The position numbers and the translations under genes were made by a program. From positions 1 to 64,000 of IMG/VR virus record IMGVR_UViG_3300014838_000019: a stretch of 64,000 nucleotides of DNA. The stretch is one strand, 5' to 3'. This document shows positions 13,156-20,360 of the stretch, one piece after another; within the stretch, counting starts at the first letter, position 1, and every line of letters begins with the position of its first letter. The notes under the pieces were generated by a model. That model saw only the letters and a list, made by a program, of their open reading frames with translations, searched no databases and was not told where the DNA came from. This stretch comes from a virus.

Positions 13156-13375
13156 CATAGCTCATCTACCAAGTAAGTGTAGAAGGAGTAACGGGTCCGT
13201 CAAGTGGCGAACCCATCAATTTGCCTATCGCCCATGTGGTGAAAAGGTATCTGAAGTCACTGCGAAGTGACCTCTGACAACTGCGGGAGTCGGCAGACAA
13301 TAAAATAAGACGGAACTCCAATACCTTATGGTATTGCGAATCAAACCGAGGGGCACGGTCTCTCGGTCAGTTTAT
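13156..13375 (+). ncRNA. candidate structured RNA upstream of tRNA-Met
   Basis: About 220 nt without a gene show several clear hairpins: GGGT/ACCC (13193-13214), GTCACT-GCGA-AGTGAC with a GNRA loop (13256-13271), AATACC-TTAT-GGTATT (13320-13335) and CCGAG/CTCGG (13346-13366). The last ends about 10 nt before the tRNA. A strong promoter lies immediately upstream. No known family was recognised by eye. Confidence 0.55.
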
Positions 13376-13453
13376 TGCGGGCTAGGCAGTTCTGGTGAAC
13401 TCCTTTGTCTCATAAGCAAATCTAGAAAAGTTCAATTCTTTTGCCCGCTACCA
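13376..13453 (+). tRNA. tRNA-Met(CAU), initiator-like acceptor end
   Basis: The anticodon arm TTTGT/GCAAA has loop CTCATAA, giving CAT. Counting back from the encoded ACCA, the acceptor is TGCGGGC/GCCCGCT, which leaves positions 1 and 72 as a T-T mismatch. A 1-72 mismatch is an initiator hallmark, but the GGG/CCC anticodon stem of initiators is absent. It could be elongator Met, an initiator-like tRNA, or Ile after lysidine modification. Confidence 0.82.
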
Positions 13454-13517
13454 ATTTTGCTCTTGTAAATGTCCCGATCCAAAGTCATAGACTTGAGAAG
13501 AAGGTATTGAGCATTAT

Positions 13518-13591
13518 GGGGTCGTCGTTCAACGGTAGGACTTGACTATGGCATAGTTAGGATAGGGGTTCGATTCCCCTCGGCTCCACCA
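13518..13591 (+). tRNA. tRNA-Ala(GGC)
   Basis: The acceptor GGGGTCG/CGGCTCC has the G3-U70 alanine identity pair, then A and CCA. The anticodon arm TGACT/AGTTA has loop ATGGCAT, giving GGC. The T-arm AGGGG/CCCCT with TTCGATT is canonical. Confidence 0.9.
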
Positions 13592-13638
13592 AGTATTTGA
13601 CTGGAATAGTTTCAGTCATTAGAGAAATAAAACATAAC

Positions 13639-14202
13639 ATGAAGAAAACATTATCATTATTTGCAACCCTCATCCTTGCGGTAGGTCTATTCGCAGGATG
13701 TGCATCTCCAAACGGAGCATCATCCCTCACCCCCGCTCAAGTAGCAACCGTTGGTGTGGTTGTAACTCAAGCCGCCAATGTTGGTGCTGCATATGCAATT
13801 CAGCAAGACAAAACGAACGCCAAGTATTTTGTTCTTGCCGATGCCGCCATTGACACCTTGGTTGTAAGCAGCAATGCAAGTCCAACCGAACTTGAAAATG
13901 CTCTTGCTCCAATCGAAGGAAGCAATCAATTGGTTAATGTTGCCATCAGCGGAGCACTCGTCGCTTATGACCTCACATTGAGCCAATATTCAATCACGAA
14001 TGCCGCTGACGCCGATGCCATTATATGGCTTGGTGATATAGAAGTCGGATTCAAGGAAGCATTGGTCTCGACTGGTGCAACAGGATTGACAGTCGCCCAC
14101 ATTGATCCTCCTTATTACTTGCAGCACGTTGGAACAGGTATCGTAGTTAATACGAATGCTATCAAGTTTACAATCGAAGAAGCCAAGCCAGTGACAAAGT
14201 AA
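13639..14202 (+). CDS. lipoprotein, 187 aa
   Basis: The start at 13639 gives an ideal signal peptide: MKKT, a hydrophobic core and lipobox LFAGC (Cys at about 21). The in-frame codons upstream do not fit a signal peptide. The mature protein is Ala/Val/Thr-rich with predicted helices (TPAQVATVGVVVTQAANVGA) and no recognised domain. It is the fourth lipoprotein in the accessory region, followed by a strong terminator. The role is unknown. Confidence 0.7.
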   Translation: MKKTLSLFATLILAVGLFAGCASPNGASSLTPAQVATVGVVVTQAANVGAAYAIQQDKTNAKYFVLADAAIDTLVVSSNASPTELENALAPIEGSNQLVNVAISGALVAYDLTLSQYSITNAADADAIIWLGDIEVGFKEALVSTGATGLTVAHIDPPYYLQHVGTGIVVNTNAIKFTIEEAKPVTK

Positions 14203-14217
14203 ATTAACTTTAACGCA

Positions 14218-14251
14218 TATCCCTCGCTTCGGCGAGGGATTTTTTTTTTTG
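14218..14251 (+). terminator. rho-independent terminator
   Basis: CCCTCGC (14221-14227), UUCG tetraloop, GCGAGGG (14232-14238), followed by a T run to 14251. It ends the lipoprotein transcript just before the tRNA-Gln promoter. Confidence 0.93.
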
Positions 14252-14261
14252 TAGAAAGTGT

Positions 14262-14289
14262 TTGACATTTGGAAAAGGTGTGGTATATT
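14262..14289 (+). promoter_or_regulatory. sigma70-type promoter for tRNA-Gln and downstream RNAs
   Basis: TTGACA (14262-14267), a 16-bp spacer and TATATT (14284-14289) in TATATTTATA. The start is expected near 14296-14299, a few bases before tRNA-Gln at 14303. Confidence 0.75.
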
Positions 14290-14302
14290 TATATCTGACG
14301 AT

Positions 14303-14376
14303 TGGAGTTTAGTGTAGTGGTAGCACGACTCTCTCTGAAAGAGCAAGTGAAAGTTCGATTCTTTCAACTCCAGCCA
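14303..14376 (+). tRNA. tRNA-Gln(CUG)
   Basis: The acceptor TGGAGTT/AACTCCA has U1-A72 and discriminator G, both glutamine identity features, then CCA. The anticodon stem CTCT/AGAG with loop CTCTGAA gives CTG. The outermost pair of this stem is an A-C mismatch. Confidence 0.9.
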
Positions 14377-14388
14377 ATTTTAGTTTTT

Positions 14389-14572
14389 GATGTAGCAGAC
14401 ATACCAAAATTCTATGTGCCCGTCATGTGGACATATGGGACGAACGTCAGCAACAAGTAGGTTCTTAAGTTTGAACCGAAGATGACGATGGGAGGTCACA
14501 ACCCAAAGAGTGACTTTGCGAAGACTGCGAGTAAGGTCTAGGTCAACTACGAACTGTCGTAAGGGCTACATC
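14389..14572 (+). ncRNA. candidate structured RNA between tRNA-Gln and tRNA-Ser(GGA)
   Basis: A perfect 8-bp stem GATGTAGC/GCTACATC (14389-14396 with 14565-14572) encloses about 170 nt. Inside, CGTCAT/ATGACG (14421-14426 with 14482-14487) encloses GGTTC/GAACC (14460-14477), and a separate GTCAC/GTGAC hairpin follows (14495-14514). This is a nested multi-branch fold. The closing stem ends 7 nt before tRNA-Ser. No gene is evident. Confidence 0.6.
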
Positions 14573-14579
14573 AATTTTA

Positions 14580-14667
14580 GGCGAATTGCCGGAACGGTAA
14601 CGGGCCAGCTTGGAAAGCTGAGGCAAGTTAACTACTTGAGTGGGTTCGACTCCTACATTCGCCGCCA
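14580..14667 (+). tRNA. tRNA-Ser(GGA)
   Basis: The acceptor stem is GGCGAAT/ATTCGCC with discriminator G and CCA. The anticodon arm CAGC/GCTG has loop TTGGAAA, giving GGA. A long variable arm follows (CAAGTTAACTACTTG). Confidence 0.92.
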
Positions 14668-14787
14668 ATTTTAAATGCGACTGCAACTAGCGATGAAGGT
14701 TCGATTCCTTAGTAAAGTGGAACGCAAGTCAGGGGCATAATCTGATAGGGTTATGTCAGCATTACGATTATGGATATACAGTATCGA

Positions 14788-14878
14788 GGTGAGTTGGTAG
14801 AGATGGATTATTGCACCTGACTCGAAATCAGGAGTGGCCTCAAAACCACCGGGGGTTCGAATCCCTCACTTACCGCCA
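14788..14878 (+). tRNA. tRNA-Ser(CGA)
   Basis: The acceptor stem is GGTGAGT/ACTTACC with discriminator G and CCA. The anticodon arm CCTGA/TCAGG has loop CTCGAAA, giving CGA. The variable arm and T-arm are essentially identical to tRNA-Ser(UGA) at 2419, suggesting duplication and anticodon change. Confidence 0.93.
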
Positions 14879-14886
14879 TTTTGTAG

Positions 14887-14915
14887 TTGACATCAATTGA
14901 GTAAAGTGTTAAACT
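14887..14915 (+). promoter_or_regulatory. sigma70-type promoter for the 14947 gene
   Basis: TTGACA (14887-14892), a 17-bp spacer and TAAACT (14910-14915). The leader to the ATG at 14947 would be about 25 nt. Confidence 0.65.
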
Positions 14916-14946
14916 ATCTTTGAAATTGAAATTCTAAAATACAGTT

Positions 14947-15213
14947 ATGACATTACCAATATGGTTCCTCGTTCTTAGTCTTTTCCTCCCTCGCATTGCA
15001 CTCTTAGCTGCATTTATTGCGGGTGGATCATTCCCACATCTGTTCACCAAATGGCTTTCTGTGCCAATGGCTGCACTTATTCCCCGAGTTCTTGTTCTTA
15101 TTGCTATAGCCACTACAATGGGGATATGCGTATGGTTTTGGATTCATTTAGGATTCATGATTGTAGTTTGGTTCATATCCATACTTCGTAGTTCTGTCAG
15201 TCGTGGAAAGTAA
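14947..15213 (+). CDS. multi-spanning small membrane protein
   Basis: This 88-residue protein is almost wholly hydrophobic, with three likely helices: about residues 4-26 (IWFLVLSLFLPRIALLAAF), 38-58 (MAALIPRVLVLIAIATTMG) and 60-78 (CVWFWIHLGFMIVVWFI). The C-terminus is positively charged (RSSVSRGK). It is predicted to sit in the inner membrane. It has its own promoter. It could be a holin-like or host-membrane-modifying protein, but no family is recognised. Confidence 0.6.
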   Translation: MTLPIWFLVLSLFLPRIALLAAFIAGGSFPHLFTKWLSVPMAALIPRVLVLIAIATTMGICVWFWIHLGFMIVVWFISILRSSVSRGK

Positions 15214-15217
15214 TTCT

Positions 15218-15514
15218 ATGCAAGAACCAACGTCTATCATGGTCAAGTGTGAATGCCACGATGAAGCACTTGAAGTGACCCATTGGCCAGATACAAATGG
15301 CAATGGAGAAAGTGAAAATGAGTATTGGTTTGCAATATGGAAACAAGGATTTGATACTCGTCTCTGTTGGAGAGAACGTTTCCGTTGGTGTTGGAATATT
15401 TTAAGGACGGGCAAGCCGTGGGGTGACAATATAATTTTAACTCCCGAGAACGCTAAACAAGTTTCTGAGTTCATTAATCAAAATTTAAAAAATGATACCG
15501 AGACCAAAAAATAG
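15218..15514 (+). CDS. hypothetical protein, 98 aa
   Basis: The ATG at 15218 was preferred over 15203 because GGAAAG sits 8 nt before it. The protein begins MQEPTSIMVKCECHDEALEV and includes a WFAIWKQG strand and a WRERFRWCWNILR helix, looking like a compact alpha/beta domain with a CxC motif near residue 11. No family assignment is certain. It overlaps the next gene by 23 nt. Confidence 0.6.
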   Translation: MQEPTSIMVKCECHDEALEVTHWPDTNGNGESENEYWFAIWKQGFDTRLCWRERFRWCWNILRTGKPWGDNIILTPENAKQVSEFINQNLKNDTETKK

Positions 15515-15746
15515 TGTGGCACCGTCAAGCCATCAAACGGATATAGCCAGTAACCACGAGGCAACCCCCATCAAGTATGTAGTTGTCCGCAATGGGCATC
15601 GAGTATCTGATAAAGATTACGATGCTCCCAATAATCCTCGGTGTTTGGATGAAATAAATTTCTGGACAAGAGTTTCCAATAACACTTCGTTTGGGGAAAA
15701 GGTTGAGGTGGTCCCCTATGATTCAAAAAGGCATCGAGTTTGGTAA
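15492..15746 (+). CDS. hypothetical protein, 84 aa
   Basis: A small soluble protein whose C-terminal half (IKYVVVRNGHRVSDKDYD, then EVVPYDSKRHRVW) suggests a compact beta fold. The N-terminal 25 residues are disordered and Ser/Asn-rich. It is followed by a terminator. No family was recognised. Confidence 0.5.
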   Translation: MIPRPKNSVAPSSHQTDIASNHEATPIKYVVVRNGHRVSDKDYDAPNNPRCLDEINFWTRVSNNTSFGEKVEVVPYDSKRHRVW

Positions 15747-15764
15747 CTATATCTATTTCTACAG

Positions 15765-15792
15765 GAGCACGTATTTACGTGCTCTTTTTTTT
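15765..15792 (+). terminator. rho-independent terminator
   Basis: GAGCACGT (15765-15772), loop ATTT, ACGTGCTC (15777-15784), then eight Ts. It ends the 14947-15746 transcript. Confidence 0.92.
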
Positions 15793-15831
15793 GGTTCTTT
15801 TATTTCTTTTGTCCACAAGTATCTCATATTT

Positions 15832-15975
15832 ATGAGTATGCGGAAATTGACGTTAGATGAATTCATTCTGAAAGCAAAGCACGCTCATGGTGGAAAATAT
15901 GATTATTCGAAATTTGTGCGAATAACACATAAAGATTTCTCAAATATATATTCGGGTTTATCTTCTATGTTATGA
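15832..15975 (+). pseudogene. probable remnant of a phage endonuclease-associated repeat protein
   Basis: A 47-codon reading (ATG at 15832, or 15838) gives LTLDEFILKAKHAHGGKYDYSK. This matches the opening of a repeat (F-x-x-K-A-x-x-x-H-G-x-K-Y-D-Y-S) found at the N-terminus of many phage-encoded nuclease-like proteins. The expected zinc and nuclease parts are missing, since the reading ends after SNIYSGLSSML. A TATTTATG box lies just before it. It is likely a truncated remnant of a selfish gene, although a short functional product cannot be excluded. Confidence 0.5.
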
Positions 15976-16328
15976 AGAAAAAAAATAAAAATATTGAGGC
16001 AGAGGGTTATATTCTTCCGTCTAATAATGATGAGATGAGAAAATTCATATCCAAATTCAAAGTGGACATGATGGAAAAAGTAGTATCTTCAATAAAGTTT
16101 GCAGTGGAAAACAAGCTCTCCCTAATCGAAGTTTTTCAATTTAAAGGAACTCCATTCGTTGTTACTATAAACAAAGATGAGTTCATGCTTAATCTTTCAC
16201 ACATTCATCAATTCTATATGAATAATGAAATGTATGAACTGTGTCAGCGGGTAGAAGTGTTATGCGAAACCCTAAAGAAGAATGAAAAAGAAAACCACAA
16301 ACCAAACGGACCAAACTCAACCATATAA
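15972..16328 (+). CDS. hypothetical protein, 118 aa
   Basis: A soluble protein with a lysine-rich start (MKKKNKNIEAEG). Its central alpha/beta region includes FAVENKLSLIEVFQFKGTPFVVTI, and the C-terminus is helical. It overlaps phoH by 47 nt in another frame, so the two are co-expressed. This pairing may indicate an accessory role to PhoH, but no function is recognised. Confidence 0.6.
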   Translation: MKKKNKNIEAEGYILPSNNDEMRKFISKFKVDMMEKVVSSIKFAVENKLSLIEVFQFKGTPFVVTINKDEFMLNLSHIHQFYMNNEMYELCQRVEVLCETLKKNEKENHKPNGPNSTI

Positions 16329-17034
16329 CGATCACTACGACCATTCTCCGGTCATTCCGCAAAGAAGTAAATTAAAGTCAGTTCTCAAAATATATAAACG
16401 AGAATTGACTCCCCGCCAACAAGAATTCCTTTCCCTCGCTAACGACAAATCGTCGAAAATCATTTTCGTTTCTGGTCCCGCTGGAACTTCGAAAACATTC
16501 CTCTCTATCTTCCACGCCTTAACTATGATTAATGAGAAAAAGGTCAGTGATCTCATTTACATCCGTAGTGCAGTGGAATGCTCGGATGCTAAATTGGGGT
16601 TCCTTCCCGGTGAAGCTAATGAGAAAATGGCACCTTACATCCAACCATTGCTAGATAAACTATCAGAGTTCCTTCCTAAGAGTGATATTGATATTTTACT
16701 CAAAGAAGAGCGAGTGACTGGCATTCCGGTTGGATTTTTGCGTGGTTTAAACTGGAATGCGAAGGTAATTATAGCCGATGAGGCACAAAATATGTCCTAT
16801 AAGGAACTTTTGACACTTATTACACGCACCGGGGAGTTTTCCAAAGTATTTATTCTTGGCGACCCAGAGCAAAGCGATATTAATGGTAAAAGTGGTTTTA
16901 TAAAAATGGTAAGCCATTTCGACGACGAGGAAAGCCGTCAGAATGGTATTCACGTATTCCGTTTCACGGAAGACGATATTGTCCGAAGTGGATTGGTCCA
17001 ATTTATAATTCGAAAGATAAAAAAGACTCTGTAA
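16282..17034 (+). CDS. phoH: PhoH-like ATPase
   Basis: This 250-residue P-loop protein has Walker A GPAGTSKT (residues 65-72), Walker B VIIADEAQN (162-170) and the PhoH-typical GDPEQSD (193-199). The core follows LTPRQQEFLSLAND. PhoH proteins are ATP-binding, possibly RNA-linked helicase-type enzymes. They are among the commonest genes of marine and freshwater myophages, and their phage role is unsettled. Length fits phage PhoH. The N-terminal 40 residues are probably disordered. It precedes the fibre genes. Confidence 0.93.
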   Translation: MKKKTTNQTDQTQPYNDHYDHSPVIPQRSKLKSVLKIYKRELTPRQQEFLSLANDKSSKIIFVSGPAGTSKTFLSIFHALTMINEKKVSDLIYIRSAVECSDAKLGFLPGEANEKMAPYIQPLLDKLSEFLPKSDIDILLKEERVTGIPVGFLRGLNWNAKVIIADEAQNMSYKELLTLITRTGEFSKVFILGDPEQSDINGKSGFIKMVSHFDDEESRQNGIHVFRFTEDDIVRSGLVQFIIRKIKKTL

Positions 17035-17050
17035 TCGCTATGTATATCTT

Positions 17051-18976
17051 ATGGCAAACATGCGTGTATCAGAACTGGTGCAAATTACAGTGCCCGAAAT
17101 GGTGGCCGGAGACCTCCTGCTCGTTTCCGACATAAATGCAAACCAGTCCAAAAAATTAACGGTTGGTGATCTTGGTACGTTTCTTATTGAGAACGGATTA
17201 CTAACGGGGTCTTTTAATGGAACTTCCAGTTACGCATTGGTTGCGGCGACAGCATCATATGTGGTGCCGGGATCGGCTTCTTATGCCCCAACTTCCAGTT
17301 GGGCACTGAATGTATCAACTGCATCCTATGCGTTAACTGCCACGTCAGCAGCTAATTCTGTCACAAGTTCATATGTTGTTACCGCATCGTATGCATTATT
17401 TGCATCGGTTCAATCGGTATTTTCCGCATCGTTTGCTGGCAATGCCCAAACCGCTTCGTTTTTGTTTTTTACACCGGGGGAAACAAATGGAACTGCATCA
17501 TCGGCAATTACAGCGTCATATGCTCTTAAAACATCCCCGACATCATCATTCGCAATTACGGCGTCATATGTTCTCGGTCTTGTCACCCAAGTATCAGCAT
17601 CGTATGCTCAAACAGCATCCATAGCTAATACAGCATCGTATGCTCAAACTTCAACCTATCTTCAATTTAATGGTGTTCCAAATGGAACTTCTTCGTATGC
17701 ATTAGCTGCCGCATATATTGCTGGAGTAACTTCCGATTTTGGAACTTATGCCGCAATAACACAATCCTTATCTTCATCTCAACTCGACATGGTATTTGTA
17801 AGTCCATCATTGGCTGGATATAGAAATACTAATTTTGAAGCGTTAGGAACTATCTGCGTTCCATTTACATCATCCAATGGACCCACGAATGGAACCATTC
17901 AATTCTTCGTTGTAGATAGACAAAATGGTGGCTCTCAATCTTTAGATTCAACTTCCATTTATGTTAATTTAGCAAGTTCATCTAGTATTTCTGGAACTTT
18001 CAAATATCCATTTTCTCTTGCTGGTGATGTATCTTTAAGTGGATCATATGAGCTATATGTTACTGCATCGAACGGAGTTTTTATTGAACCATCAAGAAAT
18101 GTTAAATTTAAAATCACAAGTCAAAGCGATGTATTAAAAGTTCAATCTTCCGAACCAATACAGTTTTATACTACTCCATCCAACATTGTAATGGGATATT
18201 CATCAAGTTTAAATCCTGCTACAGCCTATGTGGGTTCCGCTTCCCAAGTCATTTTCTCGGGGTCAAATGATCCGACCGTTCTAGTTGTTCCTGCGGCGAG
18301 CGGAATGACTAGCCTTTCTTATACATGGACATTGATAAATCTAACGTATCTGAATACAATTGGTAATTCAAGTATTACTAATATTGGTGGAGCACCGAGT
18401 TCACTTCTAACAATGTCCGTAGCAAGTTGTAGTATTTTGGCAATTCCACATTTAGGAACTTCTTCAGTTCAAATATTGGACTGTTCTAATAACAACATAA
18501 ATGGAGTATTGGAATTGGCACCATCAATGAGTTATGTTAACGTATCAAACAATCCAAATTTGATATTACCTTCATATTTGCCACAGGGATTAACCTCCCT
18601 TTGGGCGAATCAGTTGTCTATATTGTCAACTCCTACAACAATACCCGATACACTCCAAACTATGTCCATGGCTTCTTGTACAAGTTTGAATTCATGGGCA
18701 AGTCTAACATTTCCCTTATCAATCGGATATTTTGATTGTCATTCAACATCAATAGCAAGTCTTCCGACCTTTATACCATCACATATGTTATATTGTGATG
18801 TTTCATATTGTCAAATGACCCCAACTACAATAGGTAATATTTGTAGTGGTCTTGTTTCAAATGCATTATCAAATGGAACATTGAAAGTCATTGGAAACCC
18901 ATCAAGTCAGTCGGCTCCGAGCATAGTGACAAATATAGCCACACTTGTTAGCCGTGGATGGACGGTTGTATCATAA
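17051..18976 (+). CDS. tail fibre protein with SASYA repeats and leucine-rich-like C-terminal part
   Basis: This 641-residue protein opens with a short adaptor-like segment (MRVSELVQITVPEMVAGD), probably for virion attachment. Dozens of ASYAL/TASYV-type repeats follow (about residues 55-235), a pattern common in trimeric phage fibres. Next is a beta-rich region (about 240-420). The last 200 residues contain repeats such as SVQILDCSNNNING, MSYVNVSNNPNL, LQTMSMASCTSL and IGYFDCHSTSI, which resemble leucine-rich repeats and may form the receptor-binding tip. It shares its N-terminal plan with the next gene. Confidence 0.75.
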   Translation: MANMRVSELVQITVPEMVAGDLLLVSDINANQSKKLTVGDLGTFLIENGLLTGSFNGTSSYALVAATASYVVPGSASYAPTSSWALNVSTASYALTATSAANSVTSSYVVTASYALFASVQSVFSASFAGNAQTASFLFFTPGETNGTASSAITASYALKTSPTSSFAITASYVLGLVTQVSASYAQTASIANTASYAQTSTYLQFNGVPNGTSSYALAAAYIAGVTSDFGTYAAITQSLSSSQLDMVFVSPSLAGYRNTNFEALGTICVPFTSSNGPTNGTIQFFVVDRQNGGSQSLDSTSIYVNLASSSSISGTFKYPFSLAGDVSLSGSYELYVTASNGVFIEPSRNVKFKITSQSDVLKVQSSEPIQFYTTPSNIVMGYSSSLNPATAYVGSASQVIFSGSNDPTVLVVPAASGMTSLSYTWTLINLTYLNTIGNSSITNIGGAPSSLLTMSVASCSILAIPHLGTSSVQILDCSNNNINGVLELAPSMSYVNVSNNPNLILPSYLPQGLTSLWANQLSILSTPTTIPDTLQTMSMASCTSLNSWASLTFPLSIGYFDCHSTSIASLPTFIPSHMLYCDVSYCQMTPTTIGNICSGLVSNALSNGTLKVIGNPSSQSAPSIVTNIATLVSRGWTVVS

Positions 18977-18986
18977 GGAACAATAT

Positions 18987-20105
18987 ATGGCAACATACGA
19001 CATAAAAATAAGTCAGCTTAACTCGTTTCCTGATCCAACCCAAACGGTGGATTTTTTCCCATTGGTTGATAGTTCATCGCTGACTACATACCGTGCATCA
19101 ATCGCAGATATAGCACCATTGATGACCCACTCTATACAGTCTGATTCTGCATCATTAACTGTAACAGCGTCATATGCCCTCAGTTCCTCATATGTGGTTT
19201 CAGCAAGTAATGCTATCAGTTCGTCATATGCTATTACATCCTCAAATGCAGTAACAGCCTCGAACTCTTTATTCGCAAGTAGTTCTATTAGTGCATCATA
19301 TGCATTGAACGCTGGTAATTCTTTAACGGCATTATCTTCTATTTCTGCAAGCAATACGATCAGTGCGTCATACACATTAAGCTCGTCATACACCATAACC
19401 GCCAGCAATGCAATAAGTGCTGCATATACATTATCATCAAGCAATACTGTCAGTGCCTCGTATGCTATTTCGGCGAGCAATACTGTCAGTGCCTCGTATG
19501 CTATTTCGGCGAGCAATGCAATCACGGCGTCATATGCAATAAATGCGGGAAGTTCAAGTTATGCTTTGACTGCATCTTACGTAAATCAAGGACAGACTTA
19601 TTTGCCTTACCCTTTTATTCAAGGAATGTTGTTTGTGGCTACGAACGATGATTATATAAATGCAAATTTATTGGGAACGAACTGGCAAGCCGGAACATAT
19701 GATATGTGCCCTGCATTTACTAATAACCAAGTAGGGGATAATGAAGCGTTAGCGTTATCATATTCATTTACATGGGATAATATCAACCAGGCGTATGTGA
19801 GTCCTAGTTCGCACGGAGTATATTTTCCAACATTTTGTTCCCCGACTTCTTGTATTAGAATGTGGTGTGATAATCGTGGTGGTGGTGGAAACAACTGGAA
19901 TATGTATGGATATTTCTATGTATATTTTGCATTATCTCCAACGCAGGTTGTTACACATTCATATTCTCCCGTGCTACATAAAAATTATGCCCAGCCAAAT
20001 TTCATAGTCAGTGCTTATCGTGCCTCCGCCGGACTCAATGCTATAGTGCAAGCTGATACCACAAACACTATAAATTTGATATTCCCGTCTCCAATAATAA
20101 GTTAA
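18987..20105 (+). CDS. tail fibre protein, SASYA-repeat paralogue
   Basis: The ATG at 18987 follows AAGGAAC and gives MATYDIKISQLNSFPDPTQT, similar to the adaptor of the previous fibre. The 372-residue product has SASYAI/SASNT repeats from about residue 55 to 200, including an exact 36-nt DNA duplication. A globular C-terminal domain of about 170 residues is rich in aromatics and Asn (WQAGTYDMCPAFTNNQ, RMWCDNRGGGGNNW), probably the binding tip. The different tips on a shared shaft suggest alternative host-range modules. Confidence 0.75.
   Translation: MATYDIKISQLNSFPDPTQTVDFFPLVDSSSLTTYRASIADIAPLMTHSIQSDSASLTVTASYALSSSYVVSASNAISSSYAITSSNAVTASNSLFASSSISASYALNAGNSLTALSSISASNTISASYTLSSSYTITASNAISAAYTLSSSNTVSASYAISASNTVSASYAISASNAITASYAINAGSSSYALTASYVNQGQTYLPYPFIQGMLFVATNDDYINANLLGTNWQAGTYDMCPAFTNNQVGDNEALALSYSFTWDNINQAYVSPSSHGVYFPTFCSPTSCIRMWCDNRGGGGNNWNMYGYFYVYFALSPTQVVTHSYSPVLHKNYAQPNFIVSAYRASAGLNAIVQADTTNTINLIFPSPIIS
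19440..19511 (+). repeat. two exact 36-nt tandem repeats inside the fibre gene
   Basis: The unit starts AGCAATACTGTCAGTGCCTC and ends GCTATTTCGGCG. It occurs at 19440-19475 and 19476-19511 and encodes 12 residues of the SASYA shaft, so copy-number change keeps the frame. Confidence 0.9.
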
Positions 20106-20114
20106 TATAATAAG

Positions 20115-20142
20115 TTGACTATTCTTTTAATTATGATATTAT
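20115..20142 (+). promoter_or_regulatory. sigma70-type promoter
   Basis: TTGACT (20115-20120), a 16-bp spacer and TATTAT (20137-20142). It starts the small-gene cluster that leads into the late sigma factor. Confidence 0.6.
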
Positions 20143-20176
20143 ATCACTATTGATAAAACAAAATCTACTTTTTCAC

Positions 20177-20359
20177 ATGGAAAACAATATGTATCCGTCG
20201 GTTAGTCATAAGAAAAATACTATGGATCAATCCGACATTCAATACATATTGGACCTGCTAAACGATGCAGTCTTAGAAAAGGACTGGGATAAAGTGGAAG
20301 AAGCTCGTGAAACACTCAAGGAATTCTTGGATGCCACCGAGGCTGTTTTAGAAGAATAA
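20177..20359 (+). CDS. small acidic helical protein
   Basis: The first ATG after the promoter is at 20177; another in frame is at 20222. The product has up to 60 residues and is acidic and helical, with IQYILDLLNDAVLEKDWDKV and KEFLDATEAVLEE as two amphipathic helices. It could dimerise. It is followed after 1 nt by a membrane protein gene. Function unknown. Confidence 0.5.
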   Translation: MENNMYPSVSHKKNTMDQSDIQYILDLLNDAVLEKDWDKVEEARETLKEFLDATEAVLEE

Positions 20360-20360
20360 T

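Noticed and set aside
14668-14787. T-arm-like sequence AAGG-TTCGATT-CCTT suggesting another tRNA
   Set aside because: No matching acceptor strands or anticodon arm could be drawn around it, and no CCA follows. It may be a tRNA relic or part of a structured leader of tRNA-Ser(CGA).
19013-19525. Long minus-strand reading of 170 codons across the SASYA fibre gene
   Set aside because: It is the antisense shadow of a periodic coding repeat. The plus-strand fibre gene explains it fully.
17300-19560. Short regularly spaced repeats that could suggest a CRISPR array
   Set aside because: The repeats are degenerate at third codon positions and encode ASYAL/SASNT shaft units in frame; there are no unique spacers of constant length.
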